Below, piece after piece: positions 50,312 through 58,396 of a stretch of DNA of 64,000 nucleotides. Below the pieces are notes generated by a model that did no database searches, was not told the DNA's origin, and saw only the letters and a program-made list of their open reading frames with translations. The stretch is from Pseudomonadota bacterium (lineage in GTDB: Bacteria; Pseudomonadota; Gammaproteobacteria; Burkholderiales; JABEVD01), in NCBI GenBank assembly GCA_021802545.1, contig JAJZRS010000005.1, forward strand, positions 62,001 through 126,000, given 5' to 3'. The first letter of the stretch is position 1; every line of letters starts with the position of its first letter. The translations under genes were made by a program, and so were the position numbers.

Positions 50312-51022
50312 ATGTTGGATAGTGGCGGCGAAATCCGGATCATGCCGGATCGGGTGACGGCAAGCTTTCGATCATCCGTTGTTGCGGACAGGATGCTGCA
50401 TCAGCCCGCTTCGTGGCAAGAGGCGGTGGCCGCCGCCAGGGAAGTACTGCCCGGATGGAAAAAGGTGGGCTTCGTTTTTTCCGATTTATGGGTACGCTAC
50501 GACATGGTCAAGCTGGGGAATGGGCTCATGGACAAAAAGGACATGGATTTGCTTGCCAGGGCGCATTTCGCATCAAGCCATCCCGATTGCGCGTCCTGGC
50601 CCCTGAGGCATTCTTTGTGCGGCGAGTATCTTCTGATGTGTGCAATGGATCCTGAACTCTTTGCCGCCATGCAGGCCTTGTCTTCGGACTCCGGCGCATC
50701 CCTGGTGCGCGCCGAACCGCTGTTTTCCACCCTGTTCGACGGCGCATCGCGTGACCTGTCCGATTTCTCGGGATGGCTGCTCATCGACGAGCCCGGCATG
50801 CTGATAGCCTGCTGGATCGAGAAAGGGTCTCCTGTTTCCATCCATCAGAGGCTTGCCGAAGGCGACCGTGGAGAAGCGGCGACACTGCTGCTGCAACGGC
50901 TGTCAGCGCTGCTAGGATTGCAGTCGCAGGAGGTGAGGATACTTTCCTGCATGGAAGAGCCCATTGCGCTCGACGGATTCCAGGCCAGGCATATCGAAAC
51001 GAAGGCGTGCATTCATGCCTGA
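50312..51022 (+). CDS. PilM/GspL-like cytoplasmic component of the secretion apparatus
   Basis: The 236-residue protein has no signal or membrane helix. W-K-K-V-G-F-V-F-S-D-L-W-V-R-Y-D-M-V resembles the N-terminal region of PilM-like/GspL actin-fold proteins, but overall similarity is weak and no nucleotide-binding motif is obvious. The assignment rests mainly on order: it is first in a series matching pilM-N-O-P-Q. The ATG follows GGGGAGGTGAG. It overlaps the next gene by 8 bases. It probably docks the assembly platform to the GspE ATPase. Confidence 0.6.
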   Translation: MLDSGGEIRIMPDRVTASFRSSVVADRMLHQPASWQEAVAAAREVLPGWKKVGFVFSDLWVRYDMVKLGNGLMDKKDMDLLARAHFASSHPDCASWPLRHSLCGEYLLMCAMDPELFAAMQALSSDSGASLVRAEPLFSTLFDGASRDLSDFSGWLLIDEPGMLIACWIEKGSPVSIHQRLAEGDRGEAATLLLQRLSALLGLQSQEVRILSCMEEPIALDGFQARHIETKACIHA

Positions 51023-51509
51023 ACTCGGTCTCGATTTCGCGTCCGGCCAACGCCTTGCAGTTCGCTGGCCCAATGCCGGAAGAATGGTGCTGCTTTGCGG
51101 GGTTGCCGCGATGGTCTTCTCTGCCTGGGATGCGCAAAGGCAGATCAAGACGAACAGTTCGCTTGCCGCAGCGCGGTCCAGATTGCAGGCAGAGCGCAGG
51201 ACAAATGCGCCGCGCTACCTTTCGGATGGAGTTAAGGCGGCGTTTTCCGCTTCACGGACGCCCTGGGGCGCGATCCTGTCCAGGTTGGAATCGGCCAAAT
51301 CCCAGGACATCGCGCTCGTCTCGCTCAAGGCGGATGCTGCAAGAGGCGCAATCCGGATTTCGGGTCAGGCGAAAGACTTCGCCGCCTTGAACCGCTTCGT
51401 CTCCAGCCTTTCAAAGGAATTTTCAAGCGTATCCCTTGTCACCGAAAAGCTTACCGAAAGCGGCTTGCCTGTCGTGGTGGCCTTCGAAATGGATGTCGGT
51501 TGGCAATGA
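51015..51509 (+). CDS. PilN-like bitopic membrane protein
   Basis: The 164-residue protein has a short cytoplasmic N-terminus and one transmembrane helix (about 22-40, MVLLCGVAAMVFSAW). A coiled-coil stretch follows, then a ferredoxin-like periplasmic domain with L-V-S-L-K-A-D-A-A-R-G-A-I-R-I-S-G-Q-A-K. This is the PilN/GspL-C-terminal layout. Having it separate from the PilM-like protein is the type IV pilus arrangement; T2SS normally fuses both as GspL. It overlaps its neighbour by 4 bases (ATGA). Confidence 0.7.
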   Translation: MPELGLDFASGQRLAVRWPNAGRMVLLCGVAAMVFSAWDAQRQIKTNSSLAAARSRLQAERRTNAPRYLSDGVKAAFSASRTPWGAILSRLESAKSQDIALVSLKADAARGAIRISGQAKDFAALNRFVSSLSKEFSSVSLVTEKLTESGLPVVVAFEMDVGWQ

Positions 51510-52036
51510 GGTCGTGGTTCGGAAAGCTCCTGATGGCAACCGGATGGCCCGGACTTGCAGGATACGTCCTCATCGCCATTTCGGTCATGACGGTATTTTT
51601 CTTTTCCTTGCCCATGCGAGACGATTCGGCAGGCATTCAAAGCGAAATCAGCTCGCTCGAGCACGATGCGCGTTCGGCTCATGCATCCGAATCGGGAAGA
51701 CAGGCGAAGCGTTTTTTCGATGCGCTCCCCAAAGCGGAGGCGATCAACGGGATACTGGAGAATCTCCACTCGATTGCGGCCAAGCGCAGCCTCTCCCTCG
51801 AAAACAGCACCTACCGGCCTGAAGCCGCCGGAAAGGATCCCATTCAGAAACTGCGCATCACGATCAAGACATCCGGCAATTATGCCGACCTGAGAGGATT
51901 CCTTCAGGATGTTTCGCATCAGTCGCCGTCGCTGGCGATGCGCAATCTTTCCTTGTCCAGGCGGAATATTTCGGATGCGAAGATAGATATTGTTATAGAA
52001 TTCGACCTTTACTTCTCCGGGAACGTGCGCAGGTAA
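51506..52036 (+). CDS. PilO/GspM-like membrane protein
   Basis: The 176-residue protein has one membrane helix near residues 17-35 (L-A-G-Y-V-L-I-A-I-S-V-M-T-V-F-F-F). A coiled coil follows, then a domain with L-R-I-T-I-K-T-S-G-N-Y-A-D-L-R-G-F-L-Q-D-V, the PilO/GspM-type ferredoxin-like core. It probably pairs with the PilN-like protein in the inner-membrane platform. The ATG overlaps the preceding stop. Confidence 0.72.
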   Translation: MRSWFGKLLMATGWPGLAGYVLIAISVMTVFFFSLPMRDDSAGIQSEISSLEHDARSAHASESGRQAKRFFDALPKAEAINGILENLHSIAAKRSLSLENSTYRPEAAGKDPIQKLRITIKTSGNYADLRGFLQDVSHQSPSLAMRNLSLSRRNISDAKIDIVIEFDLYFSGNVRR

Positions 52037-52485
52037 TGAAAATCGAGAAGCGTAAAATCTGGCTCGGCATGGCCCTCGTGCTGACGATCATCGCCTCGAT
52101 CTGGCCCGTGCATCGCGATTCCGTGCTTGTCGAGGCCGAGCGCAGGCAAGGCAAGTCAGAAGCATCGTTTTCTCCCTTTCCCGAGCAGGATGTCTGGAAG
52201 GCAGGCGCAGACCTTTTTCCATCGCAGAGCTGGACGCAGCAGCCCAAGGCCGCGTCTGACGCGAAGCCGGTCGAGCCCGCTTTTCCGTTTGTTTTCAAGG
52301 GGCGCTATTTGGAAGGCACGGACAGCTTCGTCTATCTTTCCGACGGTGACCATTTCTTCAAGGCGAAGACGGGCGAGCGCATCGGCGATTACCTGATAGA
52401 CGCCATCGATTCTGGATCGGTCACGTTCACTTATGTGCCCCTTGGAAACCGCCATGTGCTCAAGATCGGGGAAGTGGCGCCATGA
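52036..52485 (+). CDS. GspC/PilP-like secretin-connecting protein
   Basis: The 149-residue protein has one N-terminal membrane helix (about 8-24) and a proline-containing linker. A small beta domain (about 85-149: F-V-F-K-G-R-Y-L, F-F-K-A-K-T-G-E-R-I-G, L-K-I-G-E) resembles the homology region of GspC and PilP that contacts the secretin N0 domain. It starts on the last base of the preceding gene and overlaps the secretin gene by 4 bases. Confidence 0.7.
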   Translation: MKIEKRKIWLGMALVLTIIASIWPVHRDSVLVEAERRQGKSEASFSPFPEQDVWKAGADLFPSQSWTQQPKAASDAKPVEPAFPFVFKGRYLEGTDSFVYLSDGDHFFKAKTGERIGDYLIDAIDSGSVTFTYVPLGNRHVLKIGEVAP

Positions 52486-54452
52486 ACAGGATATTGCCGC
52501 TTTTTGTCGTGTGCTTGCTGAGCGGATGCGCAACGCCAAGCGACCAGGTGCACGAGGCCGAGTCCTCGGTCGAGTCCGGAAAATATGAGGAGGGGCTGAA
52601 GAAACTGAAGGCGATGTCGGAGGAGGGCGGCGGGATGCAGCGGGAGGAATCCCGGGCGGCCTATCTGCGCAGCCGGACCGTGGTTGCCGAGAAACTGATC
52701 GGACAGGCAAGGCGTGCCGCCGCTGAAGGGCGTCTCGACGATGCGGAGCAGTTGTACGGCAAGCTGCTTGCGATCGAGCCTGGGTATCTCCAGGCCAGGG
52801 TCGAACTGAAGCAAGTTCAGATCATGAAGCAAAGGCGGGCAAGGCTGAGTCAGGCCGAAGCGCTTTTCGGGCAGGGAAAGCTCGACGATGCGCAAAAGGC
52901 GCTACAGCAGATTCTTCTTGAACAACCCGATCAGGCTGAGGCGCTCGAATTGATGAGGAAAATTACCGAACGCCAGCAAAGGAATGCTGCGCCCACCCTT
53001 GGCCCGCAATTTTCCAAGACCGTTTCGCTCGAATTCAGGGACGCAAAGCTCAAGGATATTTTCGATGCGATCTGGAACGCATCCGGCATCAATTTCATTC
53101 TGGACAAGGATGTCAGGACGGATGCCAATGCCTCGATTTATGTCCACAACGTGACGATCAAGGAAGCGATAGACGGACTGCTGATGACCCAGCAGCTTGC
53201 CAGGAAAGTGGTGAACGGCAATACCTTGTTCATCTATCCCGACACGCCGCAAAAGCGCACCGAGTATCAGGATCTGGTGGTGAGGAATTTCTTCCTGGCC
53301 CATGCCGATGCAAAGCAGATCGAAAGCATGCTGAAGACCATCCTCAAGATCAAGGACATTTACGTCGACGAAAAACGCAATCTCGTCGTGATCCGCGATT
53401 CGCAGGACAATGTCGATCTGGCGGAGAAGCTGGTTCGCGCCCATGACCAGGCAGAGCCCGAGGTGATGCTGGCGCTCGATGTCATCGAAATCACGAAATC
53501 GAAGCTCAACGAAATGGGCATTTCCCTGCCCAATCAGGTCGATTTCGGCGTTGGCAATCCATTGACCCTCAGGCAGCTGAGAAATCTCAATTCATCTGGA
53601 ATCAATGTCGGCATCGGCGGATTGAGCAGCGGAACCGCCACGACCAATCCAGGCGTGGTCGGCTCGATCAAGCTCAACGATACCAACGGGGACATCAACA
53701 TGCTGGCCAATCCCAGGGTCAGGGTCAGGAACGGGGACAAGGCCAAGATCCATATCGGGGACAGGCTGCCCGTGGTGACAACGACAGTGAGTGGCATCAG
53801 CTCTTTCGTCGGGCAGAGCGTGAATTATCTCGATGTCGGCCTGATGCTCGAGGTGGAGCCGCACGTGATGCTCGACGGCGACGTTTCGGTCAAGCTGAAT
53901 CTCGAAGTCAGTTCCGCCAAGCAGGATCCGAACAATGCCGGTCTTTACGACGTGGGCACGCGGACGGCAACCACCGTCCTCTCCATCCATGACGGCGAAA
54001 CGCAGATGCTTGCCGGACTGATCCGCCAGGACGAGAGCGACACGACAAGCAGCGTGCCGGGCATTGCGAACATTCCCCTCCTGGGCAGGCTGTTCAGCGA
54101 CGTCTCGAAATCGAAGGGGAAAACGGAGATCGTGCTCGCCATCACGCCGCACATCATCCACAACCTGGTCAGGCCGAGCTCGGATCTGATGGAATATTCA
54201 TCAGGAACGGGTTCATTCTCGTCATCCGGTGGAATGCCGTTGCAGCCGGGCGGTCCTTCGCTGCGCCCGGGCGGCTTCATGCCCGGCAGGCCCGAGCCAA
54301 GCGCGCCTTCGCCTCAGCCGGGAAGGCGGTCTGGGGCGGCCGCGCCCGCAAGTACAGGGGGGGCAGCTTCGCCTGCGCCTGCGGCGGCCCAGGGCGGCGT
54401 GATTCCCTTGGGTGACTTTTCCCCGCCGCCGGGTGTCGGCATGAAACCCTAG
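52482..54452 (+). CDS. Lipoprotein secretin (GspD/PilQ/MshL-like)
   Basis: The 656-residue outer-membrane channel has a lipobox CLLSGC with Cys16. TPR-like helices lie at about 25-165, then an STN/N0 domain (L-E-F-R-D-A-K-L-K-D-I-F-D-A-I) and an N1-type domain. The secretin core has the V-x-V-x-x-G-D-K-A region and the hallmark V-P-G-I-A-N-I-P-L-L-G-R-L-F near residue 525. The last 90 residues are low-complexity Pro/Gly/Ala. A lipidated secretin with N-terminal TPRs is closer to MshL and related systems than to classical GspD. It is the outer-membrane exit of this apparatus. Confidence 0.93.
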   Translation: MNRILPLFVVCLLSGCATPSDQVHEAESSVESGKYEEGLKKLKAMSEEGGGMQREESRAAYLRSRTVVAEKLIGQARRAAAEGRLDDAEQLYGKLLAIEPGYLQARVELKQVQIMKQRRARLSQAEALFGQGKLDDAQKALQQILLEQPDQAEALELMRKITERQQRNAAPTLGPQFSKTVSLEFRDAKLKDIFDAIWNASGINFILDKDVRTDANASIYVHNVTIKEAIDGLLMTQQLARKVVNGNTLFIYPDTPQKRTEYQDLVVRNFFLAHADAKQIESMLKTILKIKDIYVDEKRNLVVIRDSQDNVDLAEKLVRAHDQAEPEVMLALDVIEITKSKLNEMGISLPNQVDFGVGNPLTLRQLRNLNSSGINVGIGGLSSGTATTNPGVVGSIKLNDTNGDINMLANPRVRVRNGDKAKIHIGDRLPVVTTTVSGISSFVGQSVNYLDVGLMLEVEPHVMLDGDVSVKLNLEVSSAKQDPNNAGLYDVGTRTATTVLSIHDGETQMLAGLIRQDESDTTSSVPGIANIPLLGRLFSDVSKSKGKTEIVLAITPHIIHNLVRPSSDLMEYSSGTGSFSSSGGMPLQPGGPSLRPGGFMPGRPEPSAPSPQPGRRSGAAAPASTGGAASPAPAAAQGGVIPLGDFSPPPGVGMKP

Positions 54453-54453
54453 C

Positions 54454-54831
54454 ATGGGCCGAATCAAGTCAGGATTCACCCTGATCGAGCTGCTCGTGGT
54501 GATGACGATCATTGCCATCCTGCTCACCATTGCCGTACCGCGCTATTTCGGCAGCATCGACAAGTCAAGGGAAGTGGCGCTCAAGCAGGACCTCAAGGTG
54601 ATGCGCGATGCGATCGACAAATACTACGGCGACAACGGCAGTTATCCGGCCACGCTCGACGATCTGGTCGCCAAGAAATACCTGCGAGAAATTCCGGAAG
54701 ACCCGATCACGGACAGCAAGACCACCTGGCAAATCGTTCCCCCTCCCGACGGCGAAGGAGAAGGCGTTTACGACGTGAAGAGCGGCGCCCCGGGCACGGC
54801 ACACGACGGGACCGATTACAAGGACTGGTGA
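54454..54831 (+). CDS. GspG-like pseudopilin
   Basis: The 125-residue prepilin has leader MGRIKSG/FTLIELLVVMTIIAILL, with canonical Glu at +5. The C-terminal region R-E-I-P-E-D-P-I-T...W...G-V-Y-D-V-K-S...D-G-T-D-Y-K-D-W matches the group of small GspG-like pseudopilins and parallels the one at 40806. The start lies one base after the secretin stop. Confidence 0.88.
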   Translation: MGRIKSGFTLIELLVVMTIIAILLTIAVPRYFGSIDKSREVALKQDLKVMRDAIDKYYGDNGSYPATLDDLVAKKYLREIPEDPITDSKTTWQIVPPPDGEGEGVYDVKSGAPGTAHDGTDYKDW

Positions 54832-55337
54832 TGAAGGAGAGCGGCTTCACTTACCTTCTCCTGCTTTTCTTCGTGGCCATACTGGGCGTCGGGCTTGCCG
54901 TGGCGGGCGAAGCATGGCATGTCTCGGTGCAGCGCGAAAAGGAAGAACAGCTGCTGTTCGCAGGCGATGCCTACCGCCAGGCCATAGAACTCTATTACGA
55001 GACGAGCCCCGGCGGGGTCAAGCAGTATCCCCTGAAACTCGACGACTTGTTGAGGGATCCGCGGTTTCCGAATGTGCGTCGGTATCTCAGGGAGCTTTAT
55101 CCCGACCCCATCACGGGAAAATTCGACTGGGAATTGGTGATGGCGCCCCAGGGCGGCATCATGGGCATCTATAGTCCATCAAAGCAGGCCCCCATGAAGC
55201 GCTCCGGATTCGATGACCTGGATGCAGCATTCGGTGATCTTGCCAAGCAGAAAAAGGACAAGCTTACCTACCGCGACTGGAAATTCGTCTACGATCCTGC
55301 GCTCGCTTTAGGACGTCTTTCCCACGGGCTGTTCTAA
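54831..55337 (+). CDS. Atypical pseudopilin lacking the conserved Glu5
   Basis: The 168-residue protein has leader MKESG/FTYLLLLFFVAILGVGLAVAG. The Gly/Phe cleavage site and hydrophobic helix are present, but position +5 is Leu instead of Glu. In T2SS the minor pseudopilin GspK also lacks Glu5, so this may cap the pseudopilus tip. The body has L-R-E-L-Y-P-D-P-I-T-G-K-F-D-W-E, like the other two. The ATG overlaps the preceding stop by one base; GTG at 54828 is the alternative. Confidence 0.75.
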   Translation: MKESGFTYLLLLFFVAILGVGLAVAGEAWHVSVQREKEEQLLFAGDAYRQAIELYYETSPGGVKQYPLKLDDLLRDPRFPNVRRYLRELYPDPITGKFDWELVMAPQGGIMGIYSPSKQAPMKRSGFDDLDAAFGDLAKQKKDKLTYRDWKFVYDPALALGRLSHGLF

Positions 55338-55371
55338 AATCCAGGCCCACCAACTATATCTCGAAATAACC

Positions 55372-55387
55372 TGAATAAGTTTATTCA
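55372..55387. promoter_or_regulatory. AT-rich inverted repeat upstream of the third shared-C-terminus gene
   Basis: TGAATAAGTTTATTCA has 7-base arms around GT, in a very AT-rich 165-base gap unlike its surroundings. It is similar in size and composition to the elements at 35732 and 50155, though the sequence differs. A second small inverted repeat, TTGAT/ATCAA, is at 55458-55472. I could not place a convincing promoter. Confidence 0.3.
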
Positions 55388-55502
55388 ATTTACTGAATAT
55401 TAATATACATATTTCAATAAAAATGGATCGTTGTATTTGGAATTGTTCTAGTGTAACTTGATCGTTCATCAAGAACCGATATTTCTCATGACGGGGGGAT
55501 GA

Positions 55503-57722
55503 ATGAAGATAGGCAAGCTTGCAGGGCTGCTTGTTTTGCTGGCCGTCAATCCTGCGCATGCCTCGTCCCTGGAAGCGGCGTCTGAACTCGAGCAGTTCAT
55601 GAATGGGAGCGAATATCCCTTTAATGTGGGGCAGGTCAAGAACAGCGACGGCACCTACACCACCTACATCAATCAGCTTGATGTGACGGCGACGGTCATC
55701 CTGAGCCCGAAAATGGTGCCCGTGAGCGGTGTGGCTGCAGGCGCAGACGGATCGAAGGGGAGCATCATCACCAACCCGGACGGGTCGGTCAGCCTGAAGG
55801 CATACGATGCCAATTCGGTTCTTTCCTACCAGAACACGACCACTTTCGATTCGAATACAGGATTGCCTGTTTCGGGGTCCTGGACGGACAATGTGGTGGG
55901 GCAGACCGGCACGCTCTCATCCGGTGCGGCTGGCATCACCTACACGACCGAAGACGGTTCGGGACAGGTCATAGATCAGTATGTCCTCAATGTCCGGACC
56001 AATGCGGACGGCACGGTGACGGTGGATGATTTGTCTACACAGCCGACGGCCATCGCCAATAATCAAATCTGGATTACGTACGACCCAAGAGGCCATGAGC
56101 TCGTCAACTCAGGAAAGATCGGCGCAGCATACTATGTCAATATCGAGAACCCTGGAGGAGTCGAGATATCCATCCGGTATGATGCGTCAGGAAACGCGGT
56201 TTCCTTGACCGGAATGAAAGATGGCGCGACTGTCGACAATTTGACTTCCGGCATCCAGCCTATAGTCGAGGGTGCAAGCCAAACCGCTCCGGCAGGATTG
56301 ACCGCGACCCTTTCAGGATCATCGCAAATCGATCTTGCCTGGACAGCGTCCCCCGGGGCAGCCTTCTATGCCGTCTACGGCGGGGGAGGAGGCGCGCCGC
56401 TTGTCATCACGTCCGCGAACAGTTTCAGCTTCGGCGGATTGCCAGCCGGGGCGTCCTACGGCTTCAAGGTGGCGGCCTGCGACATCGCCTATCATTGCTC
56501 TGATCAATCCGCGGAAGTCTCCGCAACGACAGGCACCGGTGTGCTTCAGGCGCCGACAGGACTGACGGCCTTCCCTGATCAAGGCCTGCTCAATCTGAGC
56601 TGGGGCGGGGTTTCCGGCGCTGCGAGCTATAATGTCTTTGCGAACGGTTCGCCTGTTCCAATCTATTCTGGTTCAATTACGGGCTTTGATTCGACAATGC
56701 TGATTTCCGGAGAGACATACAGTCTCACCGTGGCGGCATGCGATGCATCGAATTCCTGCTCCAGTCAGTCGTCTCCGATTTCAGCGACGGTGCCTGTCCC
56801 TTCTCCTGCGCCTGCCATTCCAACGCCCGCGGTTCCGGCAACGCCTTCCGGTCTTACGGCGACAACGATCAGCGCATTCCGAATCACTTTGACTTGGCAA
56901 CCCAACGGCGCAGCAAGCTATGGCATTTTCGTGAATGGCGGGAGCGCGCCTGCCTTTATGGTGAAGGCCTCGCAATTCACGATAGGCGGGTTTCAACCCG
57001 GCAAGACCTACAGCTTCACGGTCGAGGCATGCAACTCAAACTACGGCTGTTCGGCCCAGTCTGCACCGGTTCAAGCGACGACGCTCAATGCCTTCATCAA
57101 TATCGTTCAGGGCTGGAATCTCGCAGGTGACGGGATGAGCGATCCGATCGCGGCATCTTCCGCATTCGGTGATCCGTCGAAGGTCGTCAGCGTGTGGAAA
57201 TGGGAGGTGCAGGGCAGCAACCAGAACATCACCTATCCCGCCTGGGCATTCTACAGTCCGCTCTTGAGCGACGGCGGCGCGGCCTATGCTGCTTCACATG
57301 GCTACGATTTCCTGGCGACCATCAATCCCGGCGAGGGGTTCTGGGTGAATTCCAAGCAGGAGTTCGTCGTTCCCTTGTCCGGCAGCACGGTGCCTTCGGC
57401 ATCCTTTGCCGACAGCGCCTTTGCCGGGGAACCGAATAGTCTTCCCAAGGGATGGAGCCTGATTGCCATTGGGGACAATTCGACAGCGAGCGGATTCAAT
57501 AATGTGATCGGTGCACTGCCGCCTCAGCCTCAGCAAATCGCCTCCAATGTCCTCAGCATCTGGGCCTGGAATGCTGAACTGAACAACTGGTATTTCTATG
57601 CGCCCAGCCTGGATTCTCAAGGCGGCGCTGCGCTTGCCGACTATATTGCCACGAAGCACTATCTCGGCTTCGGAAACATGCGGCTCGGCCCGGGCACGGG
57701 ATTCTGGGTCAACCATCCCTGA
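55503..57722 (+). CDS. Large exported fibronectin-III protein with the shared C-terminal domain
   Basis: The 739-residue protein has a signal peptide ending NPAHA. Residues about 22-260 are beta-rich and unassigned. Three fibronectin type III domains follow (about 262-345, 350-435 and 448-530). Each carries a conserved late A-C-[DN]...[HNY]-x-C-S-x-Q-S segment whose paired Cys may form disulfides. The shared domain covers 537-739, with GWNLAGDG and GWSLIAIG modules and the end FWVNHP. GGGGGG precedes the ATG. The gene is embedded in the secretion operon between pseudopilin and gtrA/gspG, the strongest contextual hint that it is an export substrate. Confidence 0.85.
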   Translation: MKIGKLAGLLVLLAVNPAHASSLEAASELEQFMNGSEYPFNVGQVKNSDGTYTTYINQLDVTATVILSPKMVPVSGVAAGADGSKGSIITNPDGSVSLKAYDANSVLSYQNTTTFDSNTGLPVSGSWTDNVVGQTGTLSSGAAGITYTTEDGSGQVIDQYVLNVRTNADGTVTVDDLSTQPTAIANNQIWITYDPRGHELVNSGKIGAAYYVNIENPGGVEISIRYDASGNAVSLTGMKDGATVDNLTSGIQPIVEGASQTAPAGLTATLSGSSQIDLAWTASPGAAFYAVYGGGGGAPLVITSANSFSFGGLPAGASYGFKVAACDIAYHCSDQSAEVSATTGTGVLQAPTGLTAFPDQGLLNLSWGGVSGAASYNVFANGSPVPIYSGSITGFDSTMLISGETYSLTVAACDASNSCSSQSSPISATVPVPSPAPAIPTPAVPATPSGLTATTISAFRITLTWQPNGAASYGIFVNGGSAPAFMVKASQFTIGGFQPGKTYSFTVEACNSNYGCSAQSAPVQATTLNAFINIVQGWNLAGDGMSDPIAASSAFGDPSKVVSVWKWEVQGSNQNITYPAWAFYSPLLSDGGAAYAASHGYDFLATINPGEGFWVNSKQEFVVPLSGSTVPSASFADSAFAGEPNSLPKGWSLIAIGDNSTASGFNNVIGALPPQPQQIASNVLSIWAWNAELNNWYFYAPSLDSQGGAALADYIATKHYLGFGNMRLGPGTGFWVNHP

Positions 57723-57773
57723 TGGAGGACTGACTCAAACTGCGCTATCATGTTGCTTTGAGGAGAGAATGAC

Positions 57774-57998
57774 ATGCTGCGCTATGCAATCATCCTGTCG
57801 GCATTTCTGGTTTCCGCATCAGCCATGGCGGACAATCAGCCTTATTTCGAGCCGCCGCCCGTTCCCGGATTCATGCTGCACAAGCCCGACAAGCCCATGA
57901 CGCTCGAGGAGATGAAGAAACAGGCGGACGAGGCTGCACAGAAAGCCAGGGCCGAACGGGAATCGAAAGAACAGCAGGAAAAGCCGAAATCCAAATGA
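57774..57998 (+). CDS. Small exported, highly charged protein
   Basis: I do not recognise this 74-residue protein. A signal peptide ends SAMA, then a Pro-rich stretch (F-E-P-P-P-V-P-G-F), and a Lys/Glu/Ala-rich predicted helix (about 45-74) ends KPKSK. GGAGAGAATGAC precedes the ATG, supporting expression. It overlaps the gtrA-like gene by four bases. It could be a small periplasmic helper of the apparatus; this is only positional. Confidence 0.6.
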   Translation: MLRYAIILSAFLVSASAMADNQPYFEPPPVPGFMLHKPDKPMTLEEMKKQADEAAQKARAERESKEQQEKPKSK

Positions 57999-58396
57999 TG
58001 GGGCTCCTGAAACAGTTCCTGCGGTTTTCCGGCGCGGGACTTGCCTCTGCCTGCGGTCATTACGGGCTCCTGATCACGCTCGTCCAGTTCGGCGGCATTT
58101 CCCCGGTGCCCGCTTCCGCTGCAGGCGCAACGCTGGGGGCGGCGATCAATTATTCCTGCAATTACCGTTTCACTTTCAGAAGCACGAGAGACCATTCGGA
58201 ATCCGTCCCAAGGTTCCTGGCTGTGGCTGCTGTCGGACTTCTGCTCAATACGCTGTTCATGTGGGTCGGCGTCAAGATTGCCGGCATCCATTATCTTTAC
58301 AGCCAGGTTCTGACGACGGGTCTCGTCATGATCTGGAGTTTTTTCGCCAACCGCAGCTGGACATTCCAAGCGCTTTCCACACCTGATCACTCATGA
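57995..58396 (+). CDS. GtrA-like polyprenyl-phosphate-sugar flippase
   Basis: The 133-residue protein has four membrane helices. GtrA-family features are the early F-L-R-F-S-G-A-G-L-A-S-A, the N-Y-x-x-N-Y-R-F-T-F motif between helices two and three, and F-F-A-N-R-S-W-T-F at the end. GtrA proteins are thought to flip undecaprenyl-phosphate-linked sugars across the inner membrane. The matching GtrB is 13 kb away at 44.5 kb, while this one sits between an export substrate and gspG. It overlaps gspG by four bases. Confidence 0.88.
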   Translation: MMGLLKQFLRFSGAGLASACGHYGLLITLVQFGGISPVPASAAGATLGAAINYSCNYRFTFRSTRDHSESVPRFLAVAAVGLLLNTLFMWVGVKIAGIHYLYSQVLTTGLVMIWSFFANRSWTFQALSTPDHS

